Assembly: GCF_900096955.1 (NCBI RefSeq)
Contig: NZ_FMYL01000003.1
Coordinates: 124,001-188,000 of the forward strand
Direction: 5' to 3'
DNA: 64,000 nt
Source of the DNA: Acinetobacter boissieri
GTDB taxonomy: Bacteria; Pseudomonadota; Gammaproteobacteria; Pseudomonadales; Moraxellaceae
In this document: positions 9,061 to 19,074 of the stretch, piece by piece
Layout: each line of letters opens with the position of its first letter
Numbering within the stretch: position 1 is the stretch's first letter
Notes under the pieces: model-generated
The model's input: only the letters and a program-made list of their open reading frames with translations
Databases searched by the model: none
What the model was told of the DNA's origin: nothing
Position numbers and translations under genes: made by a program

Positions 9061-10140
9061 ATGTCTACATCAAATCCTTCACTAAAAGATACAAGCATGG
9101 CTCAAGCATCTTCACCATCGAATAGCTTATGGGCGCTGGCTTGGAAACGGCTTAGAAAAGATAAAGCAGCAATGATTTCTTTTGCTATTGTATTGGCTTA
9201 CTTAGTTATGCTCATTTTGTCTATGACAGGTCTTATTGCTAAAAACTGGGACAAAGAAGTGGCTGTAAGCTATGCACCACCAACACTTATGAGCTACTTT
9301 GGTAAAACAGCAGAAACAAGTAATGCGCTCACTGTTCAAGATACACTCCTCAGTAAAGCCAATTTACCAAGCTATGGTATAGAAGACCCTTTAGCAAAAG
9401 ATATGCAAGACATTCGTCAAACTGTTCAGCAACACCCTATTGATGATAAAGCGCAGCTTGCCTCTACGCTCACTTTTGGTGCAGACCGTTGGGGTGTCGA
9501 TATTATTAGTAAAACGATTAAAGGGTCAGAAACTTCAATTTTAGTCGGTATTATTGCTGCAGTATTTTCTGTCATCTTGGGTACAGCGCTAGGTGCAGTA
9601 TCCGGCTATTTCGGTGGCTGGATTGATGATGTGATTAACTGGTTTTACAACGTATTTACCTCTATTCCATATATGCTTCTCATTTTAGCGATTGCAGCTG
9701 TTTTACAAAAGCAAGGTTTAATGTCAATTATCATTATTTTAGCACTTACAGGTTGGACAGGTACTTATCGCCTCATTCGTGCTGAATACATGAAACATAC
9801 GCATCGTGAATACGTTTTGGCTGCAAAAGCCATTGGTGTAAGCCATTTTCGCCGTATGTTTGTACACATTTTTCCGAACGTAAGTCATATTGCATTGGTT
9901 CAAATGTCTATTTTAGTAGTGGGATTCATTAAAGCTGAAGTTATTTTAAGCTTTTTAGGTTTTGGTGTCCCTGTAGGAACAGCCTCTTGGGGCAGTATGC
10001 TGAGTGAAGCACAAAGTGAGTTTTTACTTGGCAAATGGTGGCAATTGGTTGCTGCTACAACAGCAATGGCCATTTTAGTCACTGCATTTTCACTCTTTAC
10101 CGATGCACTTCGTGATGCATTAGATCCAAAGTTAAAATAA
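9061..10140 (+). CDS. Oligopeptide ABC transporter permease (DppC/OppC/YejE type)
   Basis: This 359-residue permease has an N-terminal helix (about 34-57), then an extended periplasmic loop of roughly 100 residues, then five more helices. The EAA loop is near YVLAAKAIGVSHFRRMFVHIFPN and the C-terminus is DALRDALDPKLK. It is longer than typical DppC because of the periplasmic loop, a trait shared with YejE-like permeases. It is the partner of the preceding permease, 15 bases away. Confidence 0.92.
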   Translation: MSTSNPSLKDTSMAQASSPSNSLWALAWKRLRKDKAAMISFAIVLAYLVMLILSMTGLIAKNWDKEVAVSYAPPTLMSYFGKTAETSNALTVQDTLLSKANLPSYGIEDPLAKDMQDIRQTVQQHPIDDKAQLASTLTFGADRWGVDIISKTIKGSETSILVGIIAAVFSVILGTALGAVSGYFGGWIDDVINWFYNVFTSIPYMLLILAIAAVLQKQGLMSIIIILALTGWTGTYRLIRAEYMKHTHREYVLAAKAIGVSHFRRMFVHIFPNVSHIALVQMSILVVGFIKAEVILSFLGFGVPVGTASWGSMLSEAQSEFLLGKWWQLVAATTAMAILVTAFSLFTDALRDALDPKLK

Positions 10141-10153
10141 GGGCGTTTCGAAA

Positions 10154-11857
10154 ATGACTAGACCATTGCTATCGATTGAAAACCTACATGTTTATTTTAA
10201 ATCTGATAACGGTTATACCGAAGCCATTAAAGGCATTTCTTTTGAGATTGAGCCCAATCAAACTGTTGCGTTGGTCGGTGAATCTGGAAGTGGTAAATCT
10301 GTAACTTCTTTGGCAACAATGGGACTTCTGCCCCCACAGCAAAGTAAAATTGATTCACACAGTAAAATTATTTTTGAAGGTAAAAATCTTTTAGAATATT
10401 CAACTAAATCTCTCAGAAAATTATGCGGTAAAGACATTGCGATGATTTTCCAAGAGCCTATGTCATCTCTAAACCCTGTATTTAGTGTAGGCTCACAGGT
10501 TGCTGAAATATTAAAAATACATACGACACTTTCAAAAAGTGAAATCAAAAATAAAGTGATTGATTTATTTACTGAAGTAGGCTTACCCGCACCTGAAAGT
10601 AAATACAATGCTTACCCTAGTGAATTGTCTGGTGGTCAACAGCAACGTGTCATGATTGCTATGGCAATCGCTTGCGAGCCAAAATTACTTATTGCAGATG
10701 AGCCAACTACAGCGTTAGACGTAACCATACAAAAGCAAATTATAGACTTACTCGAAAGTATTCGTCAGCGTAGACAAATGTCTATGCTCTTTATCACCCA
10801 TGATCTATCACTTGTCGGTGAAATTGCAGATAAAGTAGTGGTCATGCGTTATGGTGTGATTAGAGAACAAGGCGATGCTCAACAAGTTTTAGAACACCCT
10901 AAAGATATTTATACTCAAGCATTACTTAAATGTCGCCCACAACTAGATACTCGCCCTTACTTTTTGCCAGTCACTTCTGATTATATGACTCAAGATGGTG
11001 AAAAAATTGCATCTACTCCTGAGCATTTATATCAAACAGTCAAACAAAGACAACGTGGTATTCAAGGTAATGAAGAAATTATACTTGAAGCAAAATCTTT
11101 AAGAAAAGTCTTTACTTCACGTAAAGGACTTTTTAAAAAAGAAGAGTTCGTTGCTGTTAAAGATGCCTCTTTTAAACTGGCTAAAGGTAAAACCTTAGGT
11201 TTAGTAGGTGAATCAGGCTCTGGTAAAACAACCATTGGTTTATTGCTCATGCGTTTGCATGAAGCTAGTGGTGGTAAAGTTTTAATTGATGGTAAAGACA
11301 TTTTAGCCATGTCTGAGCGAGAGTTTGAAGCATACCAACGAAAAATACAGATTATCTTTCAAAACCCGTATGCATCGCTTAACCCTCGTTTTACCATTGG
11401 GCAAATCTTAATTGAACCAATGCAAGTACATGGCATTGGCAAAGATGATGCTGAACGGAAACAAGTTGCACTTGAGTTACTTAAGCGAGTCAGCCTACCT
11501 GAAAGTGCATACAATCGCTACCCACATGAATTTTCTGGTGGGCAACGCCAACGTATTGCCATCGCACGTTGCTTAACACTAAAACCTGAAATTATCATTT
11601 GTGATGAATCTGTTTCTGCGTTAGATGTATCTGTACAAGCACAAGTGCTGAATTTATTACAAGAGCTGCAAGATGAGTTTCAGCTCAGTTATATCTTTAT
11701 TTCGCACGACTTGGCTGTTGTAAAATATATCTCAGATCAAGTCATGGTCATGAACCACGGCGATATTGTTGAAATTGCCAATTCAGATGATCTATACCAT
11801 CACCCTAAACACGAATATACTAAAAAATTACTCAGTGCCATTCCTAAAGGCATTTGA
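10154..11857 (+). CDS. Fused double ABC ATPase of oligopeptide transporter (DppDF/YejF type)
   Basis: The 567 residues contain two complete ABC domains in one chain. Domain 1 has Walker A GESGSGKS (42-49), signature LSGGQQQR and Walker B LLIADEP. Domain 2 has Walker A GESGSGKT (about 352-359), signature FSGGQRQR and IIICDES, in which Walker B ends in ES rather than EP. In Opp/Dpp systems the two ATPases are separate; fusion is typical of YejF and GsiA. It powers the two permeases just upstream and closes the operon, followed by a strong terminator. Substrate is inferred to be peptides. Confidence 0.92.
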   Translation: MTRPLLSIENLHVYFKSDNGYTEAIKGISFEIEPNQTVALVGESGSGKSVTSLATMGLLPPQQSKIDSHSKIIFEGKNLLEYSTKSLRKLCGKDIAMIFQEPMSSLNPVFSVGSQVAEILKIHTTLSKSEIKNKVIDLFTEVGLPAPESKYNAYPSELSGGQQQRVMIAMAIACEPKLLIADEPTTALDVTIQKQIIDLLESIRQRRQMSMLFITHDLSLVGEIADKVVVMRYGVIREQGDAQQVLEHPKDIYTQALLKCRPQLDTRPYFLPVTSDYMTQDGEKIASTPEHLYQTVKQRQRGIQGNEEIILEAKSLRKVFTSRKGLFKKEEFVAVKDASFKLAKGKTLGLVGESGSGKTTIGLLLMRLHEASGGKVLIDGKDILAMSEREFEAYQRKIQIIFQNPYASLNPRFTIGQILIEPMQVHGIGKDDAERKQVALELLKRVSLPESAYNRYPHEFSGGQRQRIAIARCLTLKPEIIICDESVSALDVSVQAQVLNLLQELQDEFQLSYIFISHDLAVVKYISDQVMVMNHGDIVEIANSDDLYHHPKHEYTKKLLSAIPKGI

Positions 11858-11864
11858 AAAATAT

Positions 11865-11892
11865 AAAAAAGGTGGGCTAGCCCACCTTTTTT
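11865..11892. terminator. Bidirectional intrinsic terminator
   Basis: A perfect 16-base palindrome GGTGGGCTAGCCCACC (11871-11886) is flanked by A6 and T6. It serves both the peptide transporter operon (plus) and the convergent yebC (minus). Confidence 0.9.
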
Positions 11893-11909
11893 AATCAGAA
11901 AAATTACGT

Positions 11910-12659
11910 TTAAGCATCAAGCTGTTCTAAAATATGATCTGGAATATCTACATTCGTATAAACGTTTTGTACATCGTCCAAGTCATCAAACATATCAATC
12001 ATTTTTAAAATCATTTTTGCTTGATCAATATCCGTAATTTCAGCTTTCGTTGATGGACTCATTACCACTTCAGCATTGTCAGATTTTAAACCCGCAGCAC
12101 TTAGCGCATCTTGCACATCACCAAAACTTTCTGGTGTTGTAATCACTAAAATACCATCTTCTGCGACTTCAATATCTTCAGCACCTGCTTCTAGCGCTGC
12201 TTCCATAATTTGATCTTCTAAAGAGACATCTTCAAAAGAAATTTCACCACGTTTGGTAAATAAATACGCAACTGAACCCGATGTGCCCAAGTTACCGTTG
12301 GTCTTACTAAAGCAATGACGTACATCAGGTACAGTACGGTTTAAGTTATCCGTCATGGTTTCAACCAAGACTGCTACACCACCTACGCCATAACCTTCGT
12401 AAGTCACTTCTTTTAAATCATCATTGTCTTCACCGCCTGCACCACGAGCAATAGCACGGTTAATGGTGTCACGTGTCATATTTACAGACAACGCTTTTTC
12501 AACCACAGCACGTAAACGTGGATTCGCTTGTGGCTCTGGTCCACCAAGCTTTGCAGCTGTAACTAACTCACGAATATATTTGGTAAAAACTTTACCACGA
12601 CTTGCATCTTGTTTTGCTTTACGATGCTTAATATTGGCCCACTTAGAATGACCTGCCAT
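11910..12659 (-). CDS. yebC: YebC/PmpR-family DNA-binding or translation-associated protein
   Basis: This 249-residue protein opens with [18 protein letters not shown], the hallmark of the YebC/TACO1 family, and has the family's usual length. Members were described as transcriptional regulators (PmpR) and more recently linked to translation of difficult sequences such as polyproline. I start at the ATG at 12657-12659 because AGGAG lies 9 bases upstream; the open frame extends further but the conserved N-terminus fixes the start. In many gammaproteobacteria it is next to ruvC; here it stands alone between transporter operons. Confidence 0.95.
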   Translation of the reverse strand: MAGHSKWANIKHRKAKQDASRGKVFTKYIRELVTAAKLGGPEPQANPRLRAVVEKALSVNMTRDTINRAIARGAGGEDNDDLKEVTYEGYGVGGVAVLVETMTDNLNRTVPDVRHCFSKTNGNLGTSGSVAYLFTKRGEISFEDVSLEDQIMEAALEAGAEDIEVAEDGILVITTPESFGDVQDALSAAGLKSDNAEVVMSPSTKAEITDIDQAKMILKMIDMFDDLDDVQNVYTNVDIPDHILEQLDA

Positions 12660-12731
12660 GCAAAATGCTCCTAAAAGATTGGACGTATGCCATATCAAAA
12701 GACGCGCAATTCTAACATAAGGCACAATTTT

Positions 12732-12770
12732 AAAAAAATGGCCTTTACAACTTTTATATCGTAAAGACCA
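12732..12770 (-). terminator. Terminator of the czc operon
   Basis: On the minus strand, the arms GGTCTTTAC and GTAAAGGCC (one mismatch) form a stem followed by a T7 run (A-run at 12732-12738), just downstream of the czcA stop. Confidence 0.6.
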
Positions 12771-12826
12771 CTTTTAACATCAATAAATTGTCTAAATACC
12801 GACAAAATCTTAGTTTTCAGCTTAGG

Positions 12827-15800
12827 TTAATTCTTTAATTGATTAAGCCAACGGTAAACTACAGGCAACACAATTAGCGTGAGTAATGTAGAGGACACAA
12901 TCCCCCCAATCACAACAGTGGCTAAAGGTTGCTGTACTTCGGCACCTGTACCCGTTGCAATGGCCATTGGAATAAAACCAAAAGACGCTACACATGCAGT
13001 CATGAGTACAGGACGTAAGCGTAAAATAGCCCCTTGCCATGTGGCATAAACAATATCATGTGTTTGACGTAGCTCTTTAATGAAACTAAGCATTACCAAA
13101 CCATTGAGCACAGCAACACCCGATAACGCAATGAAACCAACACCTGCAGACATAGACAGTGGAATATCACGAAGCCATAAAGCAATCACACCACCTGACA
13201 ATGCAAAAGGTACGCCCATAAACACAAGTAAGCTTTCTTGTATTCGGCCAAAGACTGCCATTAACAGTGCAAATATAAGAATTAAAGCAATAGGTACGAC
13301 AATTTGCATACGCTGTGTGGCAGATTGTAAGTTTTCAAATTGACCACCGTAACTCATCCAATACCCTGTAGGGAGTTTAGTTGTAGATAAACGGCTTTGT
13401 ACTTCTTCAACAAATGAGCCCAAATCACGGTCACGCACATTTGCTGAAACAACAATACGGCGTTTACCATCTTCACGGCTAATTTGGCTTGCGGCCAATA
13501 CTTCATTCACTATTGCAACATCTTTTAGGGCAACCAAACCACCATTTGGTAACTGTATAGGCAGATTTTTTAATTGCTCTGGGCTTTGCATACTCGGATT
13601 TAAACGTACAACAAAATCAAAACGGCGGTCACCTTGTAAAATTTGTCCTACAGACTGGCCACCTACACTTAAAGCCACTAAATCTTGTATATGCTTCACA
13701 GACAAACCATATTGAGCAGCTTGTTGGTGATTCACCTCTACATTCAGCATTGGTAAACCTTGTGTCTGCTCTACTTTAACTTCACTGGCACCTGAAATAC
13801 TTTTGAGCTGTTTTTCAATTTTTTGTGCTTCTTGTACCAAAACATCTAAGTCATCACCAAAAATTTTCACCCCTATATCGCTACGTATGCCTGAAATCAG
13901 TTCGTTAAAACGTAGTTCAATTGGTTGTGAAAACTCATTGGCATTCCCTGCAATTTGATTAACATCTGCCATCATACGCTCACGTAATTCAGCAATACTC
14001 TCTTTGGGATTTGGCCATTCTTTACTTGGTTTTAACAATACAATACTGTCTGAGATATTGGGTGGCATCACATCTGTTGCAACTTCAGCTGTACCTGTTC
14101 TTGCAAAAACAGCTTTAATCTCAGGGAATTTTTTCAATAAGTGCTGCTCTACTTTTTCTTGCATCAGTAGAGATTGTTCAATCCCCGTACTCGGTGCACG
14201 CATAAATTGGATTGCAAAGTCACCTTCTCCAAGTTTTGGGGTAAACTCACTACCCATTTTTACAAAGAGCATGCCTGTAATACACAATATTGAAATCACA
14301 CCCACCAATAAAACACGCTTATACGCATAGCAAAGGTCTAAACTACGCGCATATTTGGTTTTGATAAATTGCATCCAACGACTTTCTTTTTCTTGCACTT
14401 TGCCCGTCACGCATAACGCCACCATAGCAGGTACAAAAGTCACCGATAAAATAATCGCTCCGATTAATGCAAGCACAACTGTCATTGCCATTGGGTGAAA
14501 TAACTTTGCCTCTACACCAGTCAAAGCAAAAATTGGAATATAGACCACCATAATAATGAGCTGACCAAAAATCAATGGTCTACGTGCTTGCTGAGCAGCT
14601 AAAAAGACTTCGGTAAAACGCTCTGACTGAGTGAGCAATCGACCTTTTTGATGCTGTGCTGTGGCCAAACGCCGTATACAGTTTTCTACAATTACCACGG
14701 CACCATCAACAATAATGCCAAAATCGAGTGCACCTAAACTCATTAAGTTGGCACTAATTTTTTGCTCTGCCATACCCGTTAAAGTAAATAGCATCGACAG
14801 TGGAATCACACAGGCAGTAATTAAAGCTGCACGTAAATTGCCTAAAAAAATAAATAAAATGGCAATTACTAAAATTGCACCTTCAATTAAGTTTTTAGCC
14901 ACTGTTTTAATGGCTTTGTCCACTAAACTGGTTCGGTCATATACGGTATCAATCACGACACCCTCAGGTAAAGTTCCCTGAATTTCCTGTACTTTTTGAT
15001 GTATCTTTTGAGCAACGCTACGGCTATTTTCTCCCATCATCATCATGGCAATGCCTAGGACAGTTTCTTGCCCGTTATAGGTTGCACCACCCGTGCGTAA
15101 ATCATGCCCTATAGCAACAGATGCCACATCTGCAACACGTACAGCAATACCTTGCTTTTGCTCAACCATAATATTTTCAATATCATTAAGACGATTGATG
15201 GTATTAGGGACACGTACCGTTAACTGTTGACCATTTTGCTCAATAAATCCTGCACCACGGTTTTCATTGCTCACTTCAAGTGCTTGCAATAACGTATCTA
15301 AAGAAATATTGAGTTGCTGTAACCGCTGTAAGTTTGGTGAAACAATATATGTTTTGTTATAACCACCAATACTATTAATTTCAGCAACGCCTGCAACACG
15401 TTGTAATTGTGGACGTACAATCCAGTCTTGAATTTCTCTAAGATCTAGTGGAGTGTAGGCTTGCCCATCTGCTTTTTTAGCATTAGGTTCAGCACGAACC
15501 ACCCACTGATAAATCTCGCCTAATCCTGTAGAAATAGGTGACATTTCAGGTTCAACAGACTTAGGCATTTCTGCACGGACTTGCTGTAAACGCTCGTTAA
15601 TCAGTTGTCTTGCCCAATAAATGTCTGTGCCATCTTTAAATACAACAGTCACTTGTGATAAACCATAACGTGAGACTGAGCGTGTCTGCTGTAAGTTAGG
15701 TAAACCAGACATGGCTGTTTCAATTGGATAAGTAATTCTTTGTTCTGTTTCTAGTGCTGTAAACCCTTTGGCTGAACTATTAATTTGCACCTGCACGTTG

Positions 15801-15970
15801 GTGATATCAGGTACAGCATCTATCGATAGTTTTTGGTAACTAAAAATTCCAACTGCAATCCAAAGAAAAGTAAACAGCACCACCCATAGAGCATGTTTAA
15901 TCGAAGCTTGTATAATTCGGTCAAATAGCCCTTGTGGCTGAGGTAAGCCTTGATCTTGTTTAGTGTGCAT
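12827..15970 (-). CDS. czcA: Heavy-metal RND efflux pump, inner-membrane transporter CzcA
   Basis: The 1047 residues form a proton-driven HME-RND pump with the usual two halves, each a large periplasmic loop plus membrane bundles. The fourth-helix motif DFGIIVDGAVVIVEN carries the two Asp and one Glu that mark Czc/Cnr/Ncc-type pumps for divalent Zn, Co, Cd or Ni and differs from the Cu/Ag CusA motif. Its start overlaps the end of czcB by 11 bases. With CzcB and CzcC it spans the envelope and exports metals from the periplasm or cytoplasm. The exact metal cannot be read from the sequence. Confidence 0.95.
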   Translation of the reverse strand: MHTKQDQGLPQPQGLFDRIIQASIKHALWVVLFTFLWIAVGIFSYQKLSIDAVPDITNVQVQINSSAKGFTALETEQRITYPIETAMSGLPNLQQTRSVSRYGLSQVTVVFKDGTDIYWARQLINERLQQVRAEMPKSVEPEMSPISTGLGEIYQWVVRAEPNAKKADGQAYTPLDLREIQDWIVRPQLQRVAGVAEINSIGGYNKTYIVSPNLQRLQQLNISLDTLLQALEVSNENRGAGFIEQNGQQLTVRVPNTINRLNDIENIMVEQKQGIAVRVADVASVAIGHDLRTGGATYNGQETVLGIAMMMMGENSRSVAQKIHQKVQEIQGTLPEGVVIDTVYDRTSLVDKAIKTVAKNLIEGAILVIAILFIFLGNLRAALITACVIPLSMLFTLTGMAEQKISANLMSLGALDFGIIVDGAVVIVENCIRRLATAQHQKGRLLTQSERFTEVFLAAQQARRPLIFGQLIIMVVYIPIFALTGVEAKLFHPMAMTVVLALIGAIILSVTFVPAMVALCVTGKVQEKESRWMQFIKTKYARSLDLCYAYKRVLLVGVISILCITGMLFVKMGSEFTPKLGEGDFAIQFMRAPSTGIEQSLLMQEKVEQHLLKKFPEIKAVFARTGTAEVATDVMPPNISDSIVLLKPSKEWPNPKESIAELRERMMADVNQIAGNANEFSQPIELRFNELISGIRSDIGVKIFGDDLDVLVQEAQKIEKQLKSISGASEVKVEQTQGLPMLNVEVNHQQAAQYGLSVKHIQDLVALSVGGQSVGQILQGDRRFDFVVRLNPSMQSPEQLKNLPIQLPNGGLVALKDVAIVNEVLAASQISREDGKRRIVVSANVRDRDLGSFVEEVQSRLSTTKLPTGYWMSYGGQFENLQSATQRMQIVVPIALILIFALLMAVFGRIQESLLVFMGVPFALSGGVIALWLRDIPLSMSAGVGFIALSGVAVLNGLVMLSFIKELRQTHDIVYATWQGAILRLRPVLMTACVASFGFIPMAIATGTGAEVQQPLATVVIGGIVSSTLLTLIVLPVVYRWLNQLKN

Positions 15971-17204
15971 GGCCAGCCTCTGATTTTTCTAATTCAGACT
16001 TCAGTACAAAGCTACCTTGGGTCACATAACGCTGTTTTTGCGTTAAACCAGATTTCACTTCGACCCACTTTTCATCACTTGATGTTGCACCAACAGTCAC
16101 AGGTTGTGGTGTAAATTGTAGTTGTCCTTGTTGTTCTTTCACGACAAAAACAACCATTTGACCATCGACCTGTTGTAAGGCAGATTTAGCAATACGAGGA
16201 ACCACAACATTGTCATCATTACTTGCCAACCATACATTGACCATCACATTTGGTTTTAACAAGCTAGACTGATCTACAATTTCTGCTTGAATCTTCAATT
16301 GCCCTGTTGTGGTATCTGCCTCAGGCAATATACGCTTAACCACAGCTTGAGCAACTTGATCTGATTGTAATAACTGAACATTGATTTTTTGCTGTGCTTG
16401 AACAACCACTTGATTTGGCAAAATAAACTCAAGCCATAAACGCCCTGTTTGATCAATGGTGACGAGCTGATCTGACATTTGTACATACTCACCCACCACC
16501 AAATCTTTTTTGGACACCACACCATCTATAGGTGATGCAATGGCGTAACGTCCTTGCGCATGTGCACGTAGGCCAAGTGCTTTAAACTTACTTTGTAATG
16601 CTTGCACTTCAATTTCAGCACGTCTAAATGCATTTTGTGCACGCAAATAATCTTGTTTGGCAGAAATTCCTTGATCAAATAACGTCTTTTCACGTAAATA
16701 ATCTTGTTTTGCCAAAGCAAGGTTTTGCACTGCAATATCTAAATTTGCCTGTTGTTCTATCAAATCTGGCGCATAAATTGTCGCTAAAATTTGACCTTTT
16801 TTAACATTCTGACCTAATACCACATTAACCTGTTCAACACGTCCTGCATAACCCGATGAAATATGCGCCTGTTGGTCAAGATTACTCATAATTTTCGCAG
16901 GATAACGCTGTGTAGCACTCACATTGCCCTGTTCAACTTCAGCGAATTGAATACCTTGTGCTGTTGCTTGGGCAGAGGTCAGATGAATTTTTTCTTTTGC
17001 TTCCTCATGCTCACCTTCTTCCTCTGTATGTGCATGCTCCTCCTCACCCGCTGTTTTAGCTTCTTTTTCAGCATGTTCGTGGCCTTTTTCTTCGTCTTGT
17101 GCATGTGTATCTGACTTAAAAAATAAACCCAGTGCAATACATGCAGTCACAATCACAACAACCAAAACCCATAGCCACTCTTTACGTTTTTTTTGTATAT
17201 TCAT
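15960..17204 (-). CDS. czcB: Heavy-metal RND efflux pump, periplasmic adaptor CzcB
   Basis: This 414-residue membrane fusion protein has an N-terminal membrane anchor (about 13-32), then a strongly acidic, His-rich segment with several HEHAE and HAHTEEE runs (about 35-75) likely to bind metal, then the barrel-sandwich, alpha-hairpin and beta-barrel regions of the CzcB/HlyD fold. The C-terminus also ends in GHAH. The ATG at 17202-17204 is preceded by GGAGAG formed at the end of czcC, so translation is probably coupled. It connects CzcA to the outer-membrane channel CzcC. Confidence 0.93.
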   Translation of the reverse strand: MNIQKKRKEWLWVLVVVIVTACIALGLFFKSDTHAQDEEKGHEHAEKEAKTAGEEEHAHTEEEGEHEEAKEKIHLTSAQATAQGIQFAEVEQGNVSATQRYPAKIMSNLDQQAHISSGYAGRVEQVNVVLGQNVKKGQILATIYAPDLIEQQANLDIAVQNLALAKQDYLREKTLFDQGISAKQDYLRAQNAFRRAEIEVQALQSKFKALGLRAHAQGRYAIASPIDGVVSKKDLVVGEYVQMSDQLVTIDQTGRLWLEFILPNQVVVQAQQKINVQLLQSDQVAQAVVKRILPEADTTTGQLKIQAEIVDQSSLLKPNVMVNVWLASNDDNVVVPRIAKSALQQVDGQMVVFVVKEQQGQLQFTPQPVTVGATSSDEKWVEVKSGLTQKQRYVTQGSFVLKSELEKSEAGHAH

Positions 17205-17208
17205 TGTC

Positions 17209-18564
17209 TTACTCTCCACCAACTACAGGTAAATTAGTGCTGTTACGCCAAACTGTTTGATTTAAATCACTTACTGCATTTGTATTAGAAATTTGCTCAA
17301 AAGAAATACCCAACAATACTGCTTTTTGTTGTAAGTACTTGCTCCATAACTGCTTTTTCATTTGCAATGCATGTAACTGATATTGCTTTAACGCTGTAGT
17401 CGCCAGTTGTACATCGGTCACGGTATATTTACCTGCCATGAAACCCAGTGATGTTTTTTCTTTAATTGAGCTCACTAGGGGGATTTGTTGTTGCATAATC
17501 TGCTGATACTGCACATATAACATGTCATATTCAGCTTCAATCGTACTACTGCTTAAGGCAGTACGATGTTGATAGCGTGATTGCGCTTCAACAACACCTT
17601 GCATTTTTATCTTTTCAATCTGTTGGCGATATTGCTGACGTTGAAAAATAGCCAAGGGAATTTCCAAACCAACTCGAACTTGTTGATCTTTGACTTTAGA
17701 TTCAGCATCTTGGCTAGACACCATACCCAAACTGACTGTTGGCATCGGTTTTGCCTGTGCTTTTAAATAAGCAAGTTGTGCCTCAGATTGACGATTTTGT
17801 AATTGCATTAGACTGACATTCACATTACTTTTAGAATTCATACTCTGTTGTTCAAGTAATGAATTTTGAGTTAAATGCGCTAAGTTAGACAATTCATAAT
17901 CTGTCGTATTTTCACCCCACAGATGAGAGAGTTGACGTTTCATTACTTGCAATGCTTGGGCTTGCTGTGCGTAAGTTGCTTGTAAATCTAAATGCTGTAC
18001 ATTTACCCGCTCTACATCTAATTGAGCAATTGAGCCTGCTTTAAAACGTTGTTTAGTTGCATCTAAATTATCTTGACTCATCTGTAACTGTTGTTTCAAC
18101 AATGCAACTTCTTGGCTCAATAAATGTAATTGCACCCAAAAATACTCTAAAGCCAATGCTTGTTGTTGCTGCGTGCTTTTTTCTAACAATACCAATTGTT
18201 CAGCCTGTAGCATCACTACATCAGCAGCTTTACGGCGTACTGAAAATACATCTATGGGTTGTGAAATCGAGACTTCTAACTCTTGCTCTTGTGTATTTTT
18301 CAATCCTGTTTGTTGCACAGTTAATATTGGATTCTGCCAACTCAATTGGTGCTTACGCTCTAACTGCAATATCTCTTTTTGCTGTTGCCAAACCTTTTGT
18401 GTTTGCTGATAAGCGGTCACTTTCTCATTGAGTTCATTTAAACTTAAATTCGCTTGTGATGATATTGCAATCGAAAGTAAAGCACAGCCTGTACTGACCC
18501 GTATGCACTGTGACAAAACAGCAGGCGTCATTTGGCGACGATGTTTGAATATAAAATTGAACAT
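17209..18564 (-). CDS. czcC: Outer-membrane efflux channel CzcC
   Basis: This is a 451-residue member of the TolC/OEP family with a signal peptide (cleavage near SSQA-NLS) and long Gln-rich helical repeats typical of the periplasmic alpha-barrel. Gene order czcI-czcC-czcB-czcA matches Czc operons. Its stop lies 4 bases before the czcB ATG. It provides the exit duct for metal export. Confidence 0.92.
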   Translation of the reverse strand: MFNFIFKHRRQMTPAVLSQCIRVSTGCALLSIAISSQANLSLNELNEKVTAYQQTQKVWQQQKEILQLERKHQLSWQNPILTVQQTGLKNTQEQELEVSISQPIDVFSVRRKAADVVMLQAEQLVLLEKSTQQQQALALEYFWVQLHLLSQEVALLKQQLQMSQDNLDATKQRFKAGSIAQLDVERVNVQHLDLQATYAQQAQALQVMKRQLSHLWGENTTDYELSNLAHLTQNSLLEQQSMNSKSNVNVSLMQLQNRQSEAQLAYLKAQAKPMPTVSLGMVSSQDAESKVKDQQVRVGLEIPLAIFQRQQYRQQIEKIKMQGVVEAQSRYQHRTALSSSTIEAEYDMLYVQYQQIMQQQIPLVSSIKEKTSLGFMAGKYTVTDVQLATTALKQYQLHALQMKKQLWSKYLQQKAVLLGISFEQISNTNAVSDLNQTVWRNSTNLPVVGGE

Positions 18565-18622
18565 GAAATGCCCCGTATAAAATAAGATTTATGACGGTGG
18601 GCAATTTTTTGGCTACCCCACC

Positions 18623-19018
18623 TTATAGCGGGGCAAGTATCGGAGGGGGTGAATTAAACGCTAAATCTGGTGACTGGTATAAGTTATTCCAATCTGTTTT
18701 TTGCATAACAGAAATATAGTTATGGGCGATTGGCTGTAACTCTTGGTCTAGTTGTGACAACATAATGGGGTTCAGCGAGGGTAAATGGTCACTGTGGTCA
18801 TGTTGTTCTGAGGTTGTTAATGCATCGAGCTGTATATGCAATGTACTATGACGCTCAGTCACTACATGGTGCCCAAAATGTGGACGCTCTACTACAGCGA
18901 TAGTATTTTTATTTTCATGTAAGCACAGAGCTGCAGCCACATTCCAAACACTTTGGAGTAGCAAGAAGCAACTAAGAAACACAAAAAATACCGATTTCGC
19001 CTTCACAGCAACAACCAT
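18623..19018 (-). CDS. czcI: CzcI-like small His-rich exported protein
   Basis: About 131 residues: a signal peptide (MVVAVKAKSVFFVFLSCFLL, cleavage near VAAA) followed by a short exported domain beginning CLHENK and containing many His residues, including ERPHFGHHVVTERH and EQHDHSDH. Position immediately before czcC and composition fit CzcI, a small protein of uncertain regulatory function at the head of czcCBA operons. The ATG at 19016-19018 gives the cleanest signal peptide; a TTG seven codons upstream is possible. Ribosome site is weak for both. Confidence 0.7.
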   Translation of the reverse strand: MVVAVKAKSVFFVFLSCFLLLQSVWNVAAALCLHENKNTIAVVERPHFGHHVVTERHSTLHIQLDALTTSEQHDHSDHLPSLNPIMLSQLDQELQPIAHNYISVMQKTDWNNLYQSPDLAFNSPPPILAPL

Positions 19019-19074
19019 TAATAAGACATTAAGAATCAAAGCACATTACAGCTTAAAGATCAATCATAAATTCA

